The notes: generated by a model not told the origin, from the sequence alone. A stretch of DNA of 9,195 nucleotides from an uncultured beta proteobacterium (GCA_903927495.1 CAIYNH010000393.1:1-9195), one strand, 5' to 3'; shown: positions 1 through 6,661, numbered from the stretch's first letter. Numbers and translations: made by a program.

Positions 1-1435
1 CTTTCTGCTGGAGAATTTCCCCAAAGGCACGGGGTTCCACAAGCTGGAAGCACCGCTCATCAAGGACGAGTTGCCCTTGTCGGCCGTGCGGGCCTTCTCG
101 ATTGACGATTCCGCCACCACCGAGATTGATGATGCGCTCTCGGTGCAGGGTCTGGGCAGTGGCACGGTGGTGCTGGGTATCCACATCGCAGCCCCTGGGT
201 TGGCCATTGCGCCGGGCAGTGCGGTGGATCTGGTCGGGCGTGCGCGTCTGTCCACGGTGTACATGCCGGGCTACAAGCTCACTATGTTGCCTGACGAGGT
301 GGTGCAAAACTACACCTTGATGGAAGGGCGCGACTGCCCGGCGGTGTCGCTGTACGTCACGCTGGATGAAGCCACGCTGACCATCAAAGGCAATGAAACC
401 CGGCTGGAACGTGTCCACATCGGTGCCAATTTGCGCCACGATCAGTTGGATTCAATCGTCACCATTGACTGGCTGGAAGACCCCGATTTCACACATCAAA
501 TTGATCCCCAACCCTTACTGCAAAAGCGTGCGCAGCTCTCATTTTTATACCGCTTGGCGAAAGAGTTAAAAGCCAGGCGTGAAGTCGTGCGCGGCAAACC
601 CGAAAACTTCAACCGGCCTGACTACAACTACCGATTGCTCGGAAATGACGGTGCCGAGCCCAATGGCTCTGAGCAAGTTCAGATCAGTGTGCGCCAGCGT
701 GGGGCACCACTGGATTTGATCGTGTCGGAGGCCATGATTCTGGCCAACAGCACCTGGGGCGGCTGGATGGCCGAGTTGGGCGTGCCCGGCATTTACCGCA
801 GTCAGGCCTCGATGGCTCCTGGTGTGAAAGTGCGTATGGGAACCAAGGCTTTGCCGCACGCGGGAATTGGCGTCAAAAGCTATGCCTGGAGCAGCTCGCC
901 GCTGCGCCGCTACACCGACCTGGTGAACCAGTGGCAAATCATTGCCTGCGCCCGGCACGGTAAAACGGCAGCACTGGTGGCACCGTTCAAACCCAAAGAT
1001 GCCGAGCTGTTTTCGATCATTTCCAGCTTTGATTCGGCCTATTTTGCCTACAACGGCTTTCAGAATGCCATGGAGCGCTTCTGGATTCTGAAGTATGTAC
1101 AGCAACAAGGCATCACCGAGATCGAAGCGACCCTGTTCAAGGACAACCTGGTGCGCGCTGATGACCTGCCGCTGGTGTTGCCGGTAATGGGCGCACAGGG
1201 CCTGCCGCGCGGCGCGCGGGTACGGGTGAAACTCGGTGACATCGACTTGGTGTCGCTGGACATTCATGGCACGGTGCTCGAGCGGCTCGATACCGAATCC
1301 GAGAAACCCGGTGCTGAGTCTGATGAGGACCTGGACGATGACACCGTGGCCGGACCCATCGCCATTGCGATGGACTTGAGCGAGTCTGAAACCCTTGACA
1401 ACACTGCAGCTCCCGGAGACCCTGTAAACCCGTGA
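1..1435 (+). CDS. RNB-family exoribonuclease (RNase II/R type), 3' part
   Basis: Processive 3'-to-5' hydrolytic exoribonuclease of the RNase II/R family, acting on cytoplasmic RNA. The frame is open to the left edge (first full codon at base 2), so the N-terminus, including any cold-shock domains, is cut off. The RNB active-site signature SIDDSATTEIDDA lies at about 98-136. It keeps the first and last two metal-binding Asp residues and has Glu in place of the second, a variation I recall in other members. Further RNB motifs follow: STVYMPGYKLTMLP, the helix LIVSEAMILAN, and SSPLRRYTDL near 893-922, which carries the conserved Arg pair. After RNB there is an S1-like beta region (FKDNLVRAD to GTVLERL) and then an acidic low-complexity tail of about 45 residues. 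The stop overlaps the next start in GTGA, suggesting translational coupling. Whether it is RNase II or R proper cannot be decided without the N-terminus. Confidence 0.93.
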   Translation, partial: FLLENFPKGTGFHKLEAPLIKDELPLSAVRAFSIDDSATTEIDDALSVQGLGSGTVVLGIHIAAPGLAIAPGSAVDLVGRARLSTVYMPGYKLTMLPDEVVQNYTLMEGRDCPAVSLYVTLDEATLTIKGNETRLERVHIGANLRHDQLDSIVTIDWLEDPDFTHQIDPQPLLQKRAQLSFLYRLAKELKARREVVRGKPENFNRPDYNYRLLGNDGAEPNGSEQVQISVRQRGAPLDLIVSEAMILANSTWGGWMAELGVPGIYRSQASMAPGVKVRMGTKALPHAGIGVKSYAWSSSPLRRYTDLVNQWQIIACARHGKTAALVAPFKPKDAELFSIISSFDSAYFAYNGFQNAMERFWILKYVQQQGITEIEATLFKDNLVRADDLPLVLPVMGAQGLPRGARVRVKLGDIDLVSLDIHGTVLERLDTESEKPGAESDEDLDDDTVAGPIAIAMDLSESETLDNTAAPGDPVNP

Positions 1436-2289
1436 AACTGCGTTCGTTTAGCACCCTGCAAATGGCCATTGGCGTGTCGATTGCCGTGCATGCGGCTGTG
1501 CTGACCGTGCGTTTTGTGGACCCCGAGGGGTTCAACCGGGTCTTTCAGGACACTCCGCTGGAAGTCATTTTGGTCAACGCCCACACCTCAGAACAGCCTG
1601 AAAAGGCGACCGCCATCGCTCAGGCTGCGATGGCCGGTGGTGGCGATGCCAGCCAGGGCCGCGCCACCAGCCCCTTGCCGCCGGCGCTCCTGGCCGCCAC
1701 CGGCGAAGACAGCGAACAAGACCAGCAGCGCCAGTTGCGCGATATGCAGGAACAGCAATACCTGATGCTGGCGCAGGTGCGGACCCTGCTAGCAGCCATG
1801 CCTGCGCTTGATCCGCATCAAGCCAACCCGACCCCGGAGCAACTGCAGCGCGAGGAAAAACGTCGCCAACTGATCAAGCTACTGGCTGAGATCGAGCGGC
1901 GCATCAACAGTGAAAACGCCCGTCCCAAAAAGCGCTACATCAGCCCCGCCACGCGGGAAGCGGTGTATGCGGTGTATTACGATCACCTGCGGCGTGCCAT
2001 CGAGGACCGGGGCACTGACAATTTCCCGCAGTTGAACGGCCAAAAACTCTACGGTGAGCTGACCATGATCGTCAACATCAACCATGACGGACAGGTACTT
2101 TCAACCGAAGTGCTGCAAAGCTCGGACATCCCGGCGCTGGACTTGCGCGCCCAAGCCATTGCGCGCGGTGCCGGACCGTTTGGCAAGTTCAACAAAGCCA
2201 TGCGTCGTCAGGCCGATCAGATTGCCGTGGTCTCACGCTTCAAGTTCACCAGAGATGACACGTTAGAGACCAAAATCAGCCCCAAATAA
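1432..2289 (+). CDS. TonB C-terminal-domain protein (energy transducer TonB-like)
   Basis: Inner-membrane-anchored periplasmic protein of 285 residues with a TonB-like end. Residues 1-9 are a short cytoplasmic start and 10-28 a single hydrophobic anchor containing His20. Residues 42-50 (PLEVILVNA) resemble the segment just after the anchor in TonB-like proteins. Residues 94-165 are rich in Gln, Glu, Arg and Lys and probably form a coiled coil. Residues 180-273 match a TonB C-terminal fold (YDHLRRAIE, LYGELTMIVNINHDGQV, VSRFKF). The long Pro-Lys/Pro-Glu spacer of classical TonB is missing, and no exbB or exbD is present in the window, so a role in TonB-dependent uptake is unproven; an envelope-biogenesis role is equally possible. 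The start is GTG at 1432, overlapping the nuclease stop by four bases; aroE follows after 13 bases. Confidence 0.85.
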   Translation: MKLRSFSTLQMAIGVSIAVHAAVLTVRFVDPEGFNRVFQDTPLEVILVNAHTSEQPEKATAIAQAAMAGGGDASQGRATSPLPPALLAATGEDSEQDQQRQLRDMQEQQYLMLAQVRTLLAAMPALDPHQANPTPEQLQREEKRRQLIKLLAEIERRINSENARPKKRYISPATREAVYAVYYDHLRRAIEDRGTDNFPQLNGQKLYGELTMIVNINHDGQVLSTEVLQSSDIPALDLRAQAIARGAGPFGKFNKAMRRQADQIAVVSRFKFTRDDTLETKISPK

Positions 2290-2302
2290 CCCGACCCACA
2301 CC

Positions 2303-3148
2303 ATGACCCAAACTTCACCCACCGATTACTACTGCGTCATGGGTAACCCCGTATCGCACAGCCGCTCACCCTGGATTCACTCCCGCTTTGCCGAGCTGAC
2401 CGGTCAAAAGCTGCACTACGACAAGCGCGAAATTCCACTGGATCACTTCGATGCCAGTGTGCAAGCCTTCATTGACGCGGGCGGGCACGGCTGCAACATC
2501 ACCGTGCCCTTCAAGCTTGAAGCAGCCAAACTGGCGACCCAAACCAGCGAGCGCGGTTTGCTGGCGCAAGCCTCTAACATTCTGACCTTCAAAGAGGGTC
2601 AGATCCTGGCCGATAACACCGATGGCATTGGCCTGGTGGACGACATAGAGCGCAACGCCGGTTTGCCACTCAAGGGATTGCGCCTGTTGCTGCTTGGCGC
2701 AGGCGGCGCGGCAGCCGGTGTACTCGGCCCCCTGATCAACGCCCGGCCCGCACACATCAGCGTAGCCAACCGCACCCTGCACAAGGCCAGCACCTTGGTG
2801 GCACGCCACCAAGCCTTGGCATTGCTACAAAAAGTAGAGCTTGTAGCGCATGACCTGAAAGCCCTAGAGACTGATTATGATGTCATCATTAACGGCACCG
2901 CAAGTAGCCTGAGCGGCACCGGTGTGCCGGTCGGCGAGCACGTCTTGAAGCCCGGGGCGCTGGCTTACGACATGATGTATGGTCCCGGTGCCCAAGGATT
3001 CATGGACTGGGCCACCGCCCATGGCGCGCATCCTCGAGACGGCCTGGGCATGCTGGTGGAACAAGCCGCCGAAGCCTTTTTGATCTGGCGCGGAGTGCGC
3101 CCGCCTTCGGGTCAGGTGCTGGACGAATTGCGCAAGCTGATGGCTTGA
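2303..3148 (+). CDS. aroE: shikimate dehydrogenase (NADP+)
   Basis: Cytoplasmic enzyme reducing 3-dehydroshikimate to shikimate with NADPH, fourth step of the chorismate (aromatic amino acid) pathway; 281 residues, close to the family norm of about 270-290. The N-terminal substrate domain shows SHSRSP (18-23), NITVPFK with catalytic Lys71, Asn92 in SNI, and DNTDG with Asp107. The Rossmann domain has the glycine loop GAGGAAAG (132-139) and NRT (156-158), the usual NADP-phosphate contact. The closing helix LGMLVEQAAEAF (248-259) carries the conserved Gln254. Residues about 174-192 are coded by DNA resembling a Comamonadaceae dispersed repeat (see separate entry), but the frame stays open and all catalytic residues are present. 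ATG follows the TonB-like gene by 13 bases, and mtgA starts 4 bases after the stop. Confidence 0.97.
   Translation: MTQTSPTDYYCVMGNPVSHSRSPWIHSRFAELTGQKLHYDKREIPLDHFDASVQAFIDAGGHGCNITVPFKLEAAKLATQTSERGLLAQASNILTFKEGQILADNTDGIGLVDDIERNAGLPLKGLRLLLLGAGGAAAGVLGPLINARPAHISVANRTLHKASTLVARHQALALLQKVELVAHDLKALETDYDVIINGTASSLSGTGVPVGEHVLKPGALAYDMMYGPGAQGFMDWATAHGAHPRDGLGMLVEQAAEAFLIWRGVRPPSGQVLDELRKLMA
2822..2878 (+). repeat. in-frame dispersed-repeat-like segment within aroE
   Basis: The stretch begins TTGCTACAAAAAGTAGAGC, continues through GCGCATGACCTG and ends near CTAGAGACTGATTATG. This order of blocks (A-run flanked by GCTA/AGTAG, then GCGC-TGACC, then GGGCTAGAGGC-like) resembles a ~60-bp degenerate repeat I remember as abundant in Comamonadaceae genomes. 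Here it codes residues about 174-192 of AroE, between the NADP-phosphate loop and the conserved ING segment, a surface-exposed variable part of the Rossmann domain. The resemblance is from memory and not computed. Confidence 0.45.
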
Positions 3149-3152
3149 AGCG

Positions 3153-3932
3153 ATGAAACCGCTGTTGCGCTGGCTCAGCCTGATGGCGCTAGCCTTGGCC
3201 TTGTTGCAGCTATTTTTTGTGGCGCGGATTGCCGCCATGTTGGTGATTAATCCGCAATCAACCGCGTTTGAACGCTCTGAAGCCTGGCGCGTGGCCACTG
3301 AAAAAGGGACTTTGCGCTGGCGTCAGCAATGGACACCCTACCCGCTGATTTCTGACAGTCTGAAACGCGCTGTGATCGCCAGTGAAGACGATGGCTTTGT
3401 CAACCACGACGGGGTGGATTGGAACGCCCTTGAGAAAGCTTGGCAAAAAAACGCCAAGGCCCAAGAGCAAGTGGCAAAAGCAAAAGCAAAAGCTAAAAAT
3501 CCTGCCAAGCCCGATGCCAAAACTGCCGCGTCCCCAGCACCCACCAAACCCGACAAGCAAGCCAAGGTGGTGGGCGGCTCCACCATCACGCAGCAACTGG
3601 CAAAAAACCTGTTTTTGTCTGGTGAGCGCACGCTGCTTCGCAAAGGGCAGGAGTTTATGCTGACTTTGTTGCTTGAAGCTATTCTGGACAAGGAGCGCAT
3701 TCTGGAGATTTACCTCAATAGCGTGGAGTGGGGGGAGGGTGTGTTTGGTGCCGAGGCTGCTGCCCAGCATTACTACCGCAAACCTGCCGCACAGCTCAGT
3801 GCGTACGAAGCTGCCCGCCTGGCGGTCATACTGCCACGGCCCAAGTACTTTGAAAAATTGCCTAATTCAAACTACGTGGCTGGACGCGCTGAAGTGATTG
3901 TGGGCCGATTGGCCAACGCCGAACTGCCTTGA
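3153..3932 (+). CDS. mtgA: monofunctional biosynthetic peptidoglycan transglycosylase
   Basis: Glycosyltransferase family 51 enzyme that polymerises lipid II into glycan strands at the outer face of the inner membrane; 259 residues. Residues 7-31 form an N-terminal membrane anchor. Catalytic Glu78 lies in ASEDDGF, followed by NHDGVDW. The second motif GGSTITQQLAKNLFLS is at 141-156, RKGQEF at 163-168, and ILEIYLNSVEWGEGVFG (183-199) carries the second conserved Glu185 and Asn189. AAAQHYYRKPA and the AARLAVILPRP segment complete the fold. Unusual is a Lys/Ala/Pro-rich insert of roughly 35 residues (about 100-138) between the catalytic Glu region and GGSTITQQ, where the E. coli enzyme has a much shorter linker. 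The gene starts four bases after aroE and probably shares its transcript. Confidence 0.95.
   Translation: MKPLLRWLSLMALALALLQLFFVARIAAMLVINPQSTAFERSEAWRVATEKGTLRWRQQWTPYPLISDSLKRAVIASEDDGFVNHDGVDWNALEKAWQKNAKAQEQVAKAKAKAKNPAKPDAKTAASPAPTKPDKQAKVVGGSTITQQLAKNLFLSGERTLLRKGQEFMLTLLLEAILDKERILEIYLNSVEWGEGVFGAEAAAQHYYRKPAAQLSAYEAARLAVILPRPKYFEKLPNSNYVAGRAEVIVGRLANAELP
3474..3497 (+). repeat. GCAAAA hexamer tandem repeat inside mtgA
   Basis: Three perfect GCAAAA units plus a fourth with one change (GCTAAA) code the Ala-Lys run KAKAKAK of the MtgA insert. The unit length is a multiple of three, so gain or loss of copies by slippage keeps the reading frame. Confidence 0.8.
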
Positions 3933-3973
3933 GCAGCGCGACCCGCTCGCTGCAACTGCCCTCAACCCAAAGC

Positions 3974-4756
3974 ATGAAAATTCTGCTATTGATATTGCTG
4001 TCGATGCTGCTTGATGCCTGTGGCGGTGGTGACGCTGGCCAACCTGATGCCCACGCCACGGATGATTTATTGGCACTGAGCGGCACCCCGGCCTCCAGCC
4101 AAAGCGGCACTTTGTGCGGCGTTGAAGTAGCCGCAAGCGTGCTGCTGGGTACGGTCACGGCAGTTCATGATGGCGACACCCTGACGCTGAGCGTTGCTGG
4201 CAGCCACTACAAAATCCGCTTGGACAGCATTGACGCACCGGAGTTGGCGCAAGCCTTCGGCAACTCGTCGCAAGTTGCCCTTGAGCATGCATTGCTTGGT
4301 AAAACCGTGCAGGTCGCTTACGCAAAAACGGACAAATATGGCCGTGTTGTGGGCTCGGTATTCGGCGACAGTTGCGCATATGCCAACCTAGATCAGGTGG
4401 CCACCGGCATGGCCTGGTTTTACCAATCCTACCAGTGTGAATTGAGCGCTGCTGTCCGCAGTCAATTCGCCCGCGCCCAGGCCAGTGCCGTCGCGGCCAG
4501 AGTCGGCTTGTGGTCGCAGCCAGCACCCACTGCGCCTTGGGTCTATCGCAACGGGGCTGATCCGGTGCTGCCGACCTGCGCCAGCAGCGCCGCTGTTTGG
4601 CCCGGTAACCCGGCAGCCGTGGGTACCAGCATCATCACACCACCGAACTCAGTCAACCCAGTCAATGGCTGCTTCAAGGTGTGGGTCAACGCCTATGTGC
4701 GCAGCGATGGCATCCACGTCAACGGCTACTGGCGCAATAGTCCTGGCTGCCCGTAA
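3974..4756 (+). CDS. thermonuclease (SNase-fold) lipoprotein-like secreted nuclease
   Basis: Predicted secreted Ca2+-dependent nuclease of the staphylococcal nuclease fold, 260 residues. The N-terminus is a short signal sequence (KILLLILLSMLL) ending in LDAC, a lipobox-like site with Cys16, followed by GGGD, so it may be lipid-anchored; Asp before Ala-Cys is atypical. The SNase domain (about 55-182) keeps VHDGDT (Asp68, equal to Asp21 of S. aureus nuclease), IRLDSIDAPE (Arg82, Asp87, Glu90, equal to Arg35, Asp40, Glu43) and TDKYGR (Arg124, equal to Arg87), so it should be active. A Pro/Ala linker leads to a small C-terminal module (232-260, VNAYVRSDGIHVNGYWRN) bracketed by two Cys. It resembles short Tyr-Arg/Asp-Gly modules at the ends of other SNase proteins. 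ATG 3974 is chosen over TTG 3929 because it gives a proper signal peptide. It lies 41 bases after mtgA. Confidence 0.9.
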   Translation: MKILLLILLSMLLDACGGGDAGQPDAHATDDLLALSGTPASSQSGTLCGVEVAASVLLGTVTAVHDGDTLTLSVAGSHYKIRLDSIDAPELAQAFGNSSQVALEHALLGKTVQVAYAKTDKYGRVVGSVFGDSCAYANLDQVATGMAWFYQSYQCELSAAVRSQFARAQASAVAARVGLWSQPAPTAPWVYRNGADPVLPTCASSAAVWPGNPAAVGTSIITPPNSVNPVNGCFKVWVNAYVRSDGIHVNGYWRNSPGCP

Positions 4757-4815
4757 TTCCATTGCCATGTCAATCCGACACTTTGTTGCTCCTCTTGCCG
4801 TGCGTCAGCACTGTC
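4756..4815 (+). repeat. direct repeat copy A (probable IS-end remnant)
   Basis: About 60 bases matching 6843-6903 in the same orientation. The first 35 bases differ at one position, a variable stretch of 6 versus 7 bases follows, and the last 19 bases (GCCGTGCGTCAGCACTGTC) are identical. It starts within the stop codon of the nuclease gene. It codes for nothing recognisable on either strand. An insertion-sequence terminus is my best guess; the family is not identified. Confidence 0.75.
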
Positions 4816-4923
4816 AGCTCTGGCTCGCTTGCCAGGCCATATTGGGTGAAGAAGCTGTGACGCTAGAAATTGTCGAATAGCTTCAGTTGGTGTCAGGTAT
4901 GGAGTCTTGGAGCTGCAGAATAA
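4816..4923. other. intergenic, no gene seen
   Basis: Non-coding stretch between direct repeat A and the DUF6362-like fragment. The only hint of structure is AGTTGGTGTCAGGTATGGAG at about 4885-4904, which resembles bases at about 7001-7021 behind repeat B with one indel and a few changes. The repeat unit may therefore once have been longer than 60 bp. Confidence 0.4.
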
Positions 4924-5151
4924 TTGTGCTCTAACGCCTATCTGGCTTGCATAAGATGCACTGTTGAGCGCACGCACTGTCGTTTCCAACCCAGCCCTAA
5001 GGACGTGGAGCAGATGCTTGAAGTCATGCTCTGGGTGCAGTGGCTTGAAGTGGAGCAGCGTCATCTGGTCTGGATGCGTGTCAAGCGATACGGCTGGCGG
5101 GCGATATGTACACGATTCGGTTTTGATCGAACAACAGACTGCCTACCATAA
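4924..5151 (+). pseudogene. DUF6362-like helix-turn-helix protein fragment
   Basis: The open frame reads EQMLEVMLWVQWLEVEQRHL, then VWMRVKRYGWRAICTRFGFDRTT at residues 49-71. This resembles the C-terminal part of DUF6362-type proteins of phages and mobile elements: a hydrophobic Trp-rich helix pair followed by WRxICxxFGxxRTT, the end of a helix-turn-helix recognition unit. The recognisable match runs from about 4990 to 5136. Upstream residues look random, and the usual N-terminal half is absent. Downstream the expected continuation (an AWRRW-like helix) is lost and a stop follows, seven bases before the inverted-repeat element begins. I take it as a decayed remnant from a prophage or other mobile element. 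The family name is from memory of the motif. Confidence 0.6.
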
Positions 5152-5157
5152 CAATTT

Positions 5158-5321
5158 CAGACTTCCTGATCCGCGCTATGCAAATGCGACAAAAATCGGA
5201 ATCAGGCGTGGCACTTGTGGAAGCGGCATCTTGCCGCTTGTCCCCAGCGTCTGCGGCTGGAAGCCACTGCTACAAGACGCGATCAGTGCCATTCGGAATT
5301 CCTTGCGGATCAGGAAGTCTG
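5158..5321. mobile_element. MITE-like non-autonomous element, 164 bp
   Basis: Perfect 17-bp terminal inverted repeats, CAGACTTCCTGATCCGC at 5158-5174 and its reverse complement at 5305-5321, enclose 130 bp without a convincing gene. Both ends are flanked directly by AATTT (5153-5157 and 5322-5326), which fits a 5-bp target duplication. The interior can fold: a perfect 8-bp stem with a 3-base loop (5221-5239), a smaller CCAGC/GCTGG stem (5244-5260), and looser outer pairing (CTTGT 5214-5218 with ACAAG 5272-5276). Size, ends and lack of coding fit a miniature inverted-repeat transposable element. The mobilising transposase family is not identified. Confidence 0.75.
5221..5239. repeat. REP-like hairpin inside the MITE-like element
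   Basis: AAGCGGCA and TGCCGCTT pair perfectly around the loop TCT. A following GCGGCTGGAAGCC stretch gives a second, weaker stem. The GCGGC-loop-GCCGC plan resembles REP-type palindromes found in many bacteria; this is resemblance only. Confidence 0.6.
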
Positions 5322-5335
5322 AATTTAGTAAGTGC

Positions 5336-5428
5336 TCATGGTTTATTCACCCAAAAGCCCTGCATGGAGTCAAGGGTCAGCTCAGCAAAGTCGAGATAGC
5401 CTTTGGCTTGAATGTAGTTGAGCAGACC
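5336..5428 (-). pseudogene. possible decayed C-terminal coding fragment
   Basis: Thirty codons open between two stops on the minus strand read with protein-like composition: LLNYIQAKGYLDFAELTLDS, then MQGFWVNKP and a stop. The frame just upstream, offset by one or two bases (5377-5598, containing RRQYDLSISRKFERQASGEQ), is also open. The two could be halves of one frameshifted gene. No family is recognised, and chance is a real alternative. Confidence 0.25.
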
Positions 5429-5616
5429 TCAACCTGTTCGCCCGAAGCTTGACGTTCGAACTTTCGTGAAATTGAGAGATCGTATTGCCGACGGTCACGA
5501 ACGTGCACTACGTGCCAAAAGCTGATGAAACGACCACTCAATTCGTCGTCCGATATCTGGCATCCACGAGTCATCGGAGTTGCGCCGCGGATGACCATTC
5601 AGGTTAAGACCCGCTT

Positions 5617-5637
5617 GATGCTCGTTTACGAGGCATC
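5617..5637. other. hairpin downstream of dlgD
   Basis: GATGCTCG and CGAGGCATC pair around TTTA with one bulged G. It lies 20-40 bases past the dlgD stop, where a terminator is expected. No T-run follows on the minus-strand transcript; on the plus strand only CTTTAT follows. It is a weak candidate for a terminator of either converging transcript. Confidence 0.3.
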
Positions 5638-5656
5638 TTTATGGCGTTACGGCGGC

Positions 5657-6661
5657 TTAGAGAGACTGGATTTTGGCCCACACACCGTCATCGACGGGGA
5701 TACCGTTGCTCAGGTTGGTATTGCGGATTGCCAGCGAGTTTTCGCCGGGATACAGCACCGCTTGGCGAGGATCGACAAGTTCTGAGTCATGCAAATTGTC
5801 CAGCACCTCGTTGACTGCCGAACTCAGGTAGTCTTCACCCGCGATGCGATTGGCATCCAGAGTGATGAACATCTGTGACATGCTGTACTCGTCACTGCCG
5901 AGTTTGCCAATGTTTGAGGTTGAGCGCCCTCCAGACAGCACCGTGGCCACCAGATCCAGCACGATCGAGAGTGCCGAACCTTTCCAATAGCCAATTGGCA
6001 GCACGCGCCCGGTTTTAGCGATTTCGCCCGGATCGCACGATAGCTGGCCCTGTGCGTCATAGCCCCCAGGAACCGACAACATTTCTCCGTGCAGGGCCTT
6101 GTTTTCCATCTGTCCGTAGGAAAACTGCGCCATGGCGATGTCCACCACCACATGGCCGCCTTGGCGCGGTACCGCCATGATGAACGGGTTGTTTCCGATG
6201 CGTCTGTCGCGCGCCCCCCAGGCTGGCATATTAGGCTGAGTGTTGGTCCAGCAGATGCCGACGCAGCCAGCGTCCGCAGCCTGCCAACCGTAGCTGCCAC
6301 CGCGCAACCAGTGGTTGGTGTTGCCCAGTGCGACACAGCCAATGCCGTGCAAGCGTGCCAGTTCGATGGCGCGGTCCATCGCAAGTCTGGCGTTGACGTT
6401 GCCCAGACCGAGGTTGCCGTTCCAGCGCTCGAAGCCACCGATCCCCTCGACCTTGGTCGGTTTAGCCTTGAGGTCAATATAGCCCTTGTCGATGTATTCC
6501 ACCACGCGCGCAAAGCGGTTCACGCCGTGCGAATACACGCCATCGCAGCTGGTTTCGGTCATTAGCTGGGCTGATAGGTCAGCGGTGCCTTCATCGCAGC
6601 CCTTTTTAATCAGAACGTGCTTGAATTGGGCTTTCATATCTTCAAAAGAAATACGTGGCAT
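5657..6661 (-). CDS. dlgD: 2,3-diketo-L-gulonate reductase
   Basis: NAD(P)H-dependent reductase of the Ldh2/YiaK (malate/L-lactate dehydrogenase-like) family, converting 2,3-diketo-L-gulonate to 3-keto-L-gulonate in ascorbate/diketogulonate breakdown; cytoplasmic. The 334 residues match E. coli YiaK (332) along the whole length. SHGVNRF (44-50) contains His45 at the YiaK catalytic His position. NTNHWLRGGSYGWQAA (114-129) includes His117, and ICWTNTQPNMPAWGA (136-150), GNNPFIMAVP (156-165), GYWKGSALSIVLDL (224-237), SDEYSMSQ (256-263) and the ending VDDGVWAKIQSL are all present. ATG 6661 is chosen because it matches the YiaK start and has GGAA seven bases upstream; an extension to 6781 adds unrelated residues. 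No transporter, kinase or IclR regulator of the E. coli yia operon is nearby. The gene sits alone between two direct repeats and may be acquired. Specificity among Ldh2 relatives is inferred from similarity. Confidence 0.88.
   Translation of the reverse strand: MPRISFEDMKAQFKHVLIKKGCDEGTADLSAQLMTETSCDGVYSHGVNRFARVVEYIDKGYIDLKAKPTKVEGIGGFERWNGNLGLGNVNARLAMDRAIELARLHGIGCVALGNTNHWLRGGSYGWQAADAGCVGICWTNTQPNMPAWGARDRRIGNNPFIMAVPRQGGHVVVDIAMAQFSYGQMENKALHGEMLSVPGGYDAQGQLSCDPGEIAKTGRVLPIGYWKGSALSIVLDLVATVLSGGRSTSNIGKLGSDEYSMSQMFITLDANRIAGEDYLSSAVNEVLDNLHDSELVDPRQAVLYPGENSLAIRNTNLSNGIPVDDGVWAKIQSL

Noticed and set aside
566..1267. 233-codon open frame on the minus strand
   Set aside because: It lies wholly inside the RNB exoribonuclease gene, whose motifs are clear on the plus strand; its product is His/Gln/Ala-rich with no domain, as expected for an antisense shadow.
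3929..3973. TTG start at 3929 for the nuclease, overlapping the mtgA stop
   Set aside because: It would add 15 polar residues before the hydrophobic segment and spoil the signal peptide; ATG 3974 gives a normal lipoprotein-like start.
4485..4880. 131-codon plus-strand frame overlapping the nuclease end and repeat A
   Set aside because: It is a frame shadow of the nuclease C-terminus that happens to read through the repeat; no motif or start signal supports it.
5158..5326. CRISPR-like array
   Set aside because: Only one inverted pair and no regularly spaced direct repeats; the structure fits a MITE-like element.
4964..5452. 162-codon plus-strand frame through the gap
   Set aside because: It reads straight through the inverted-repeat element and is out of frame with the recognisable DUF6362-like fragment; composition is low-information.
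5824..6513. 229-codon minus-strand frame inside dlgD
   Set aside because: Same-strand shadow in another frame, rich in Trp, Arg and Ser, with no motif.
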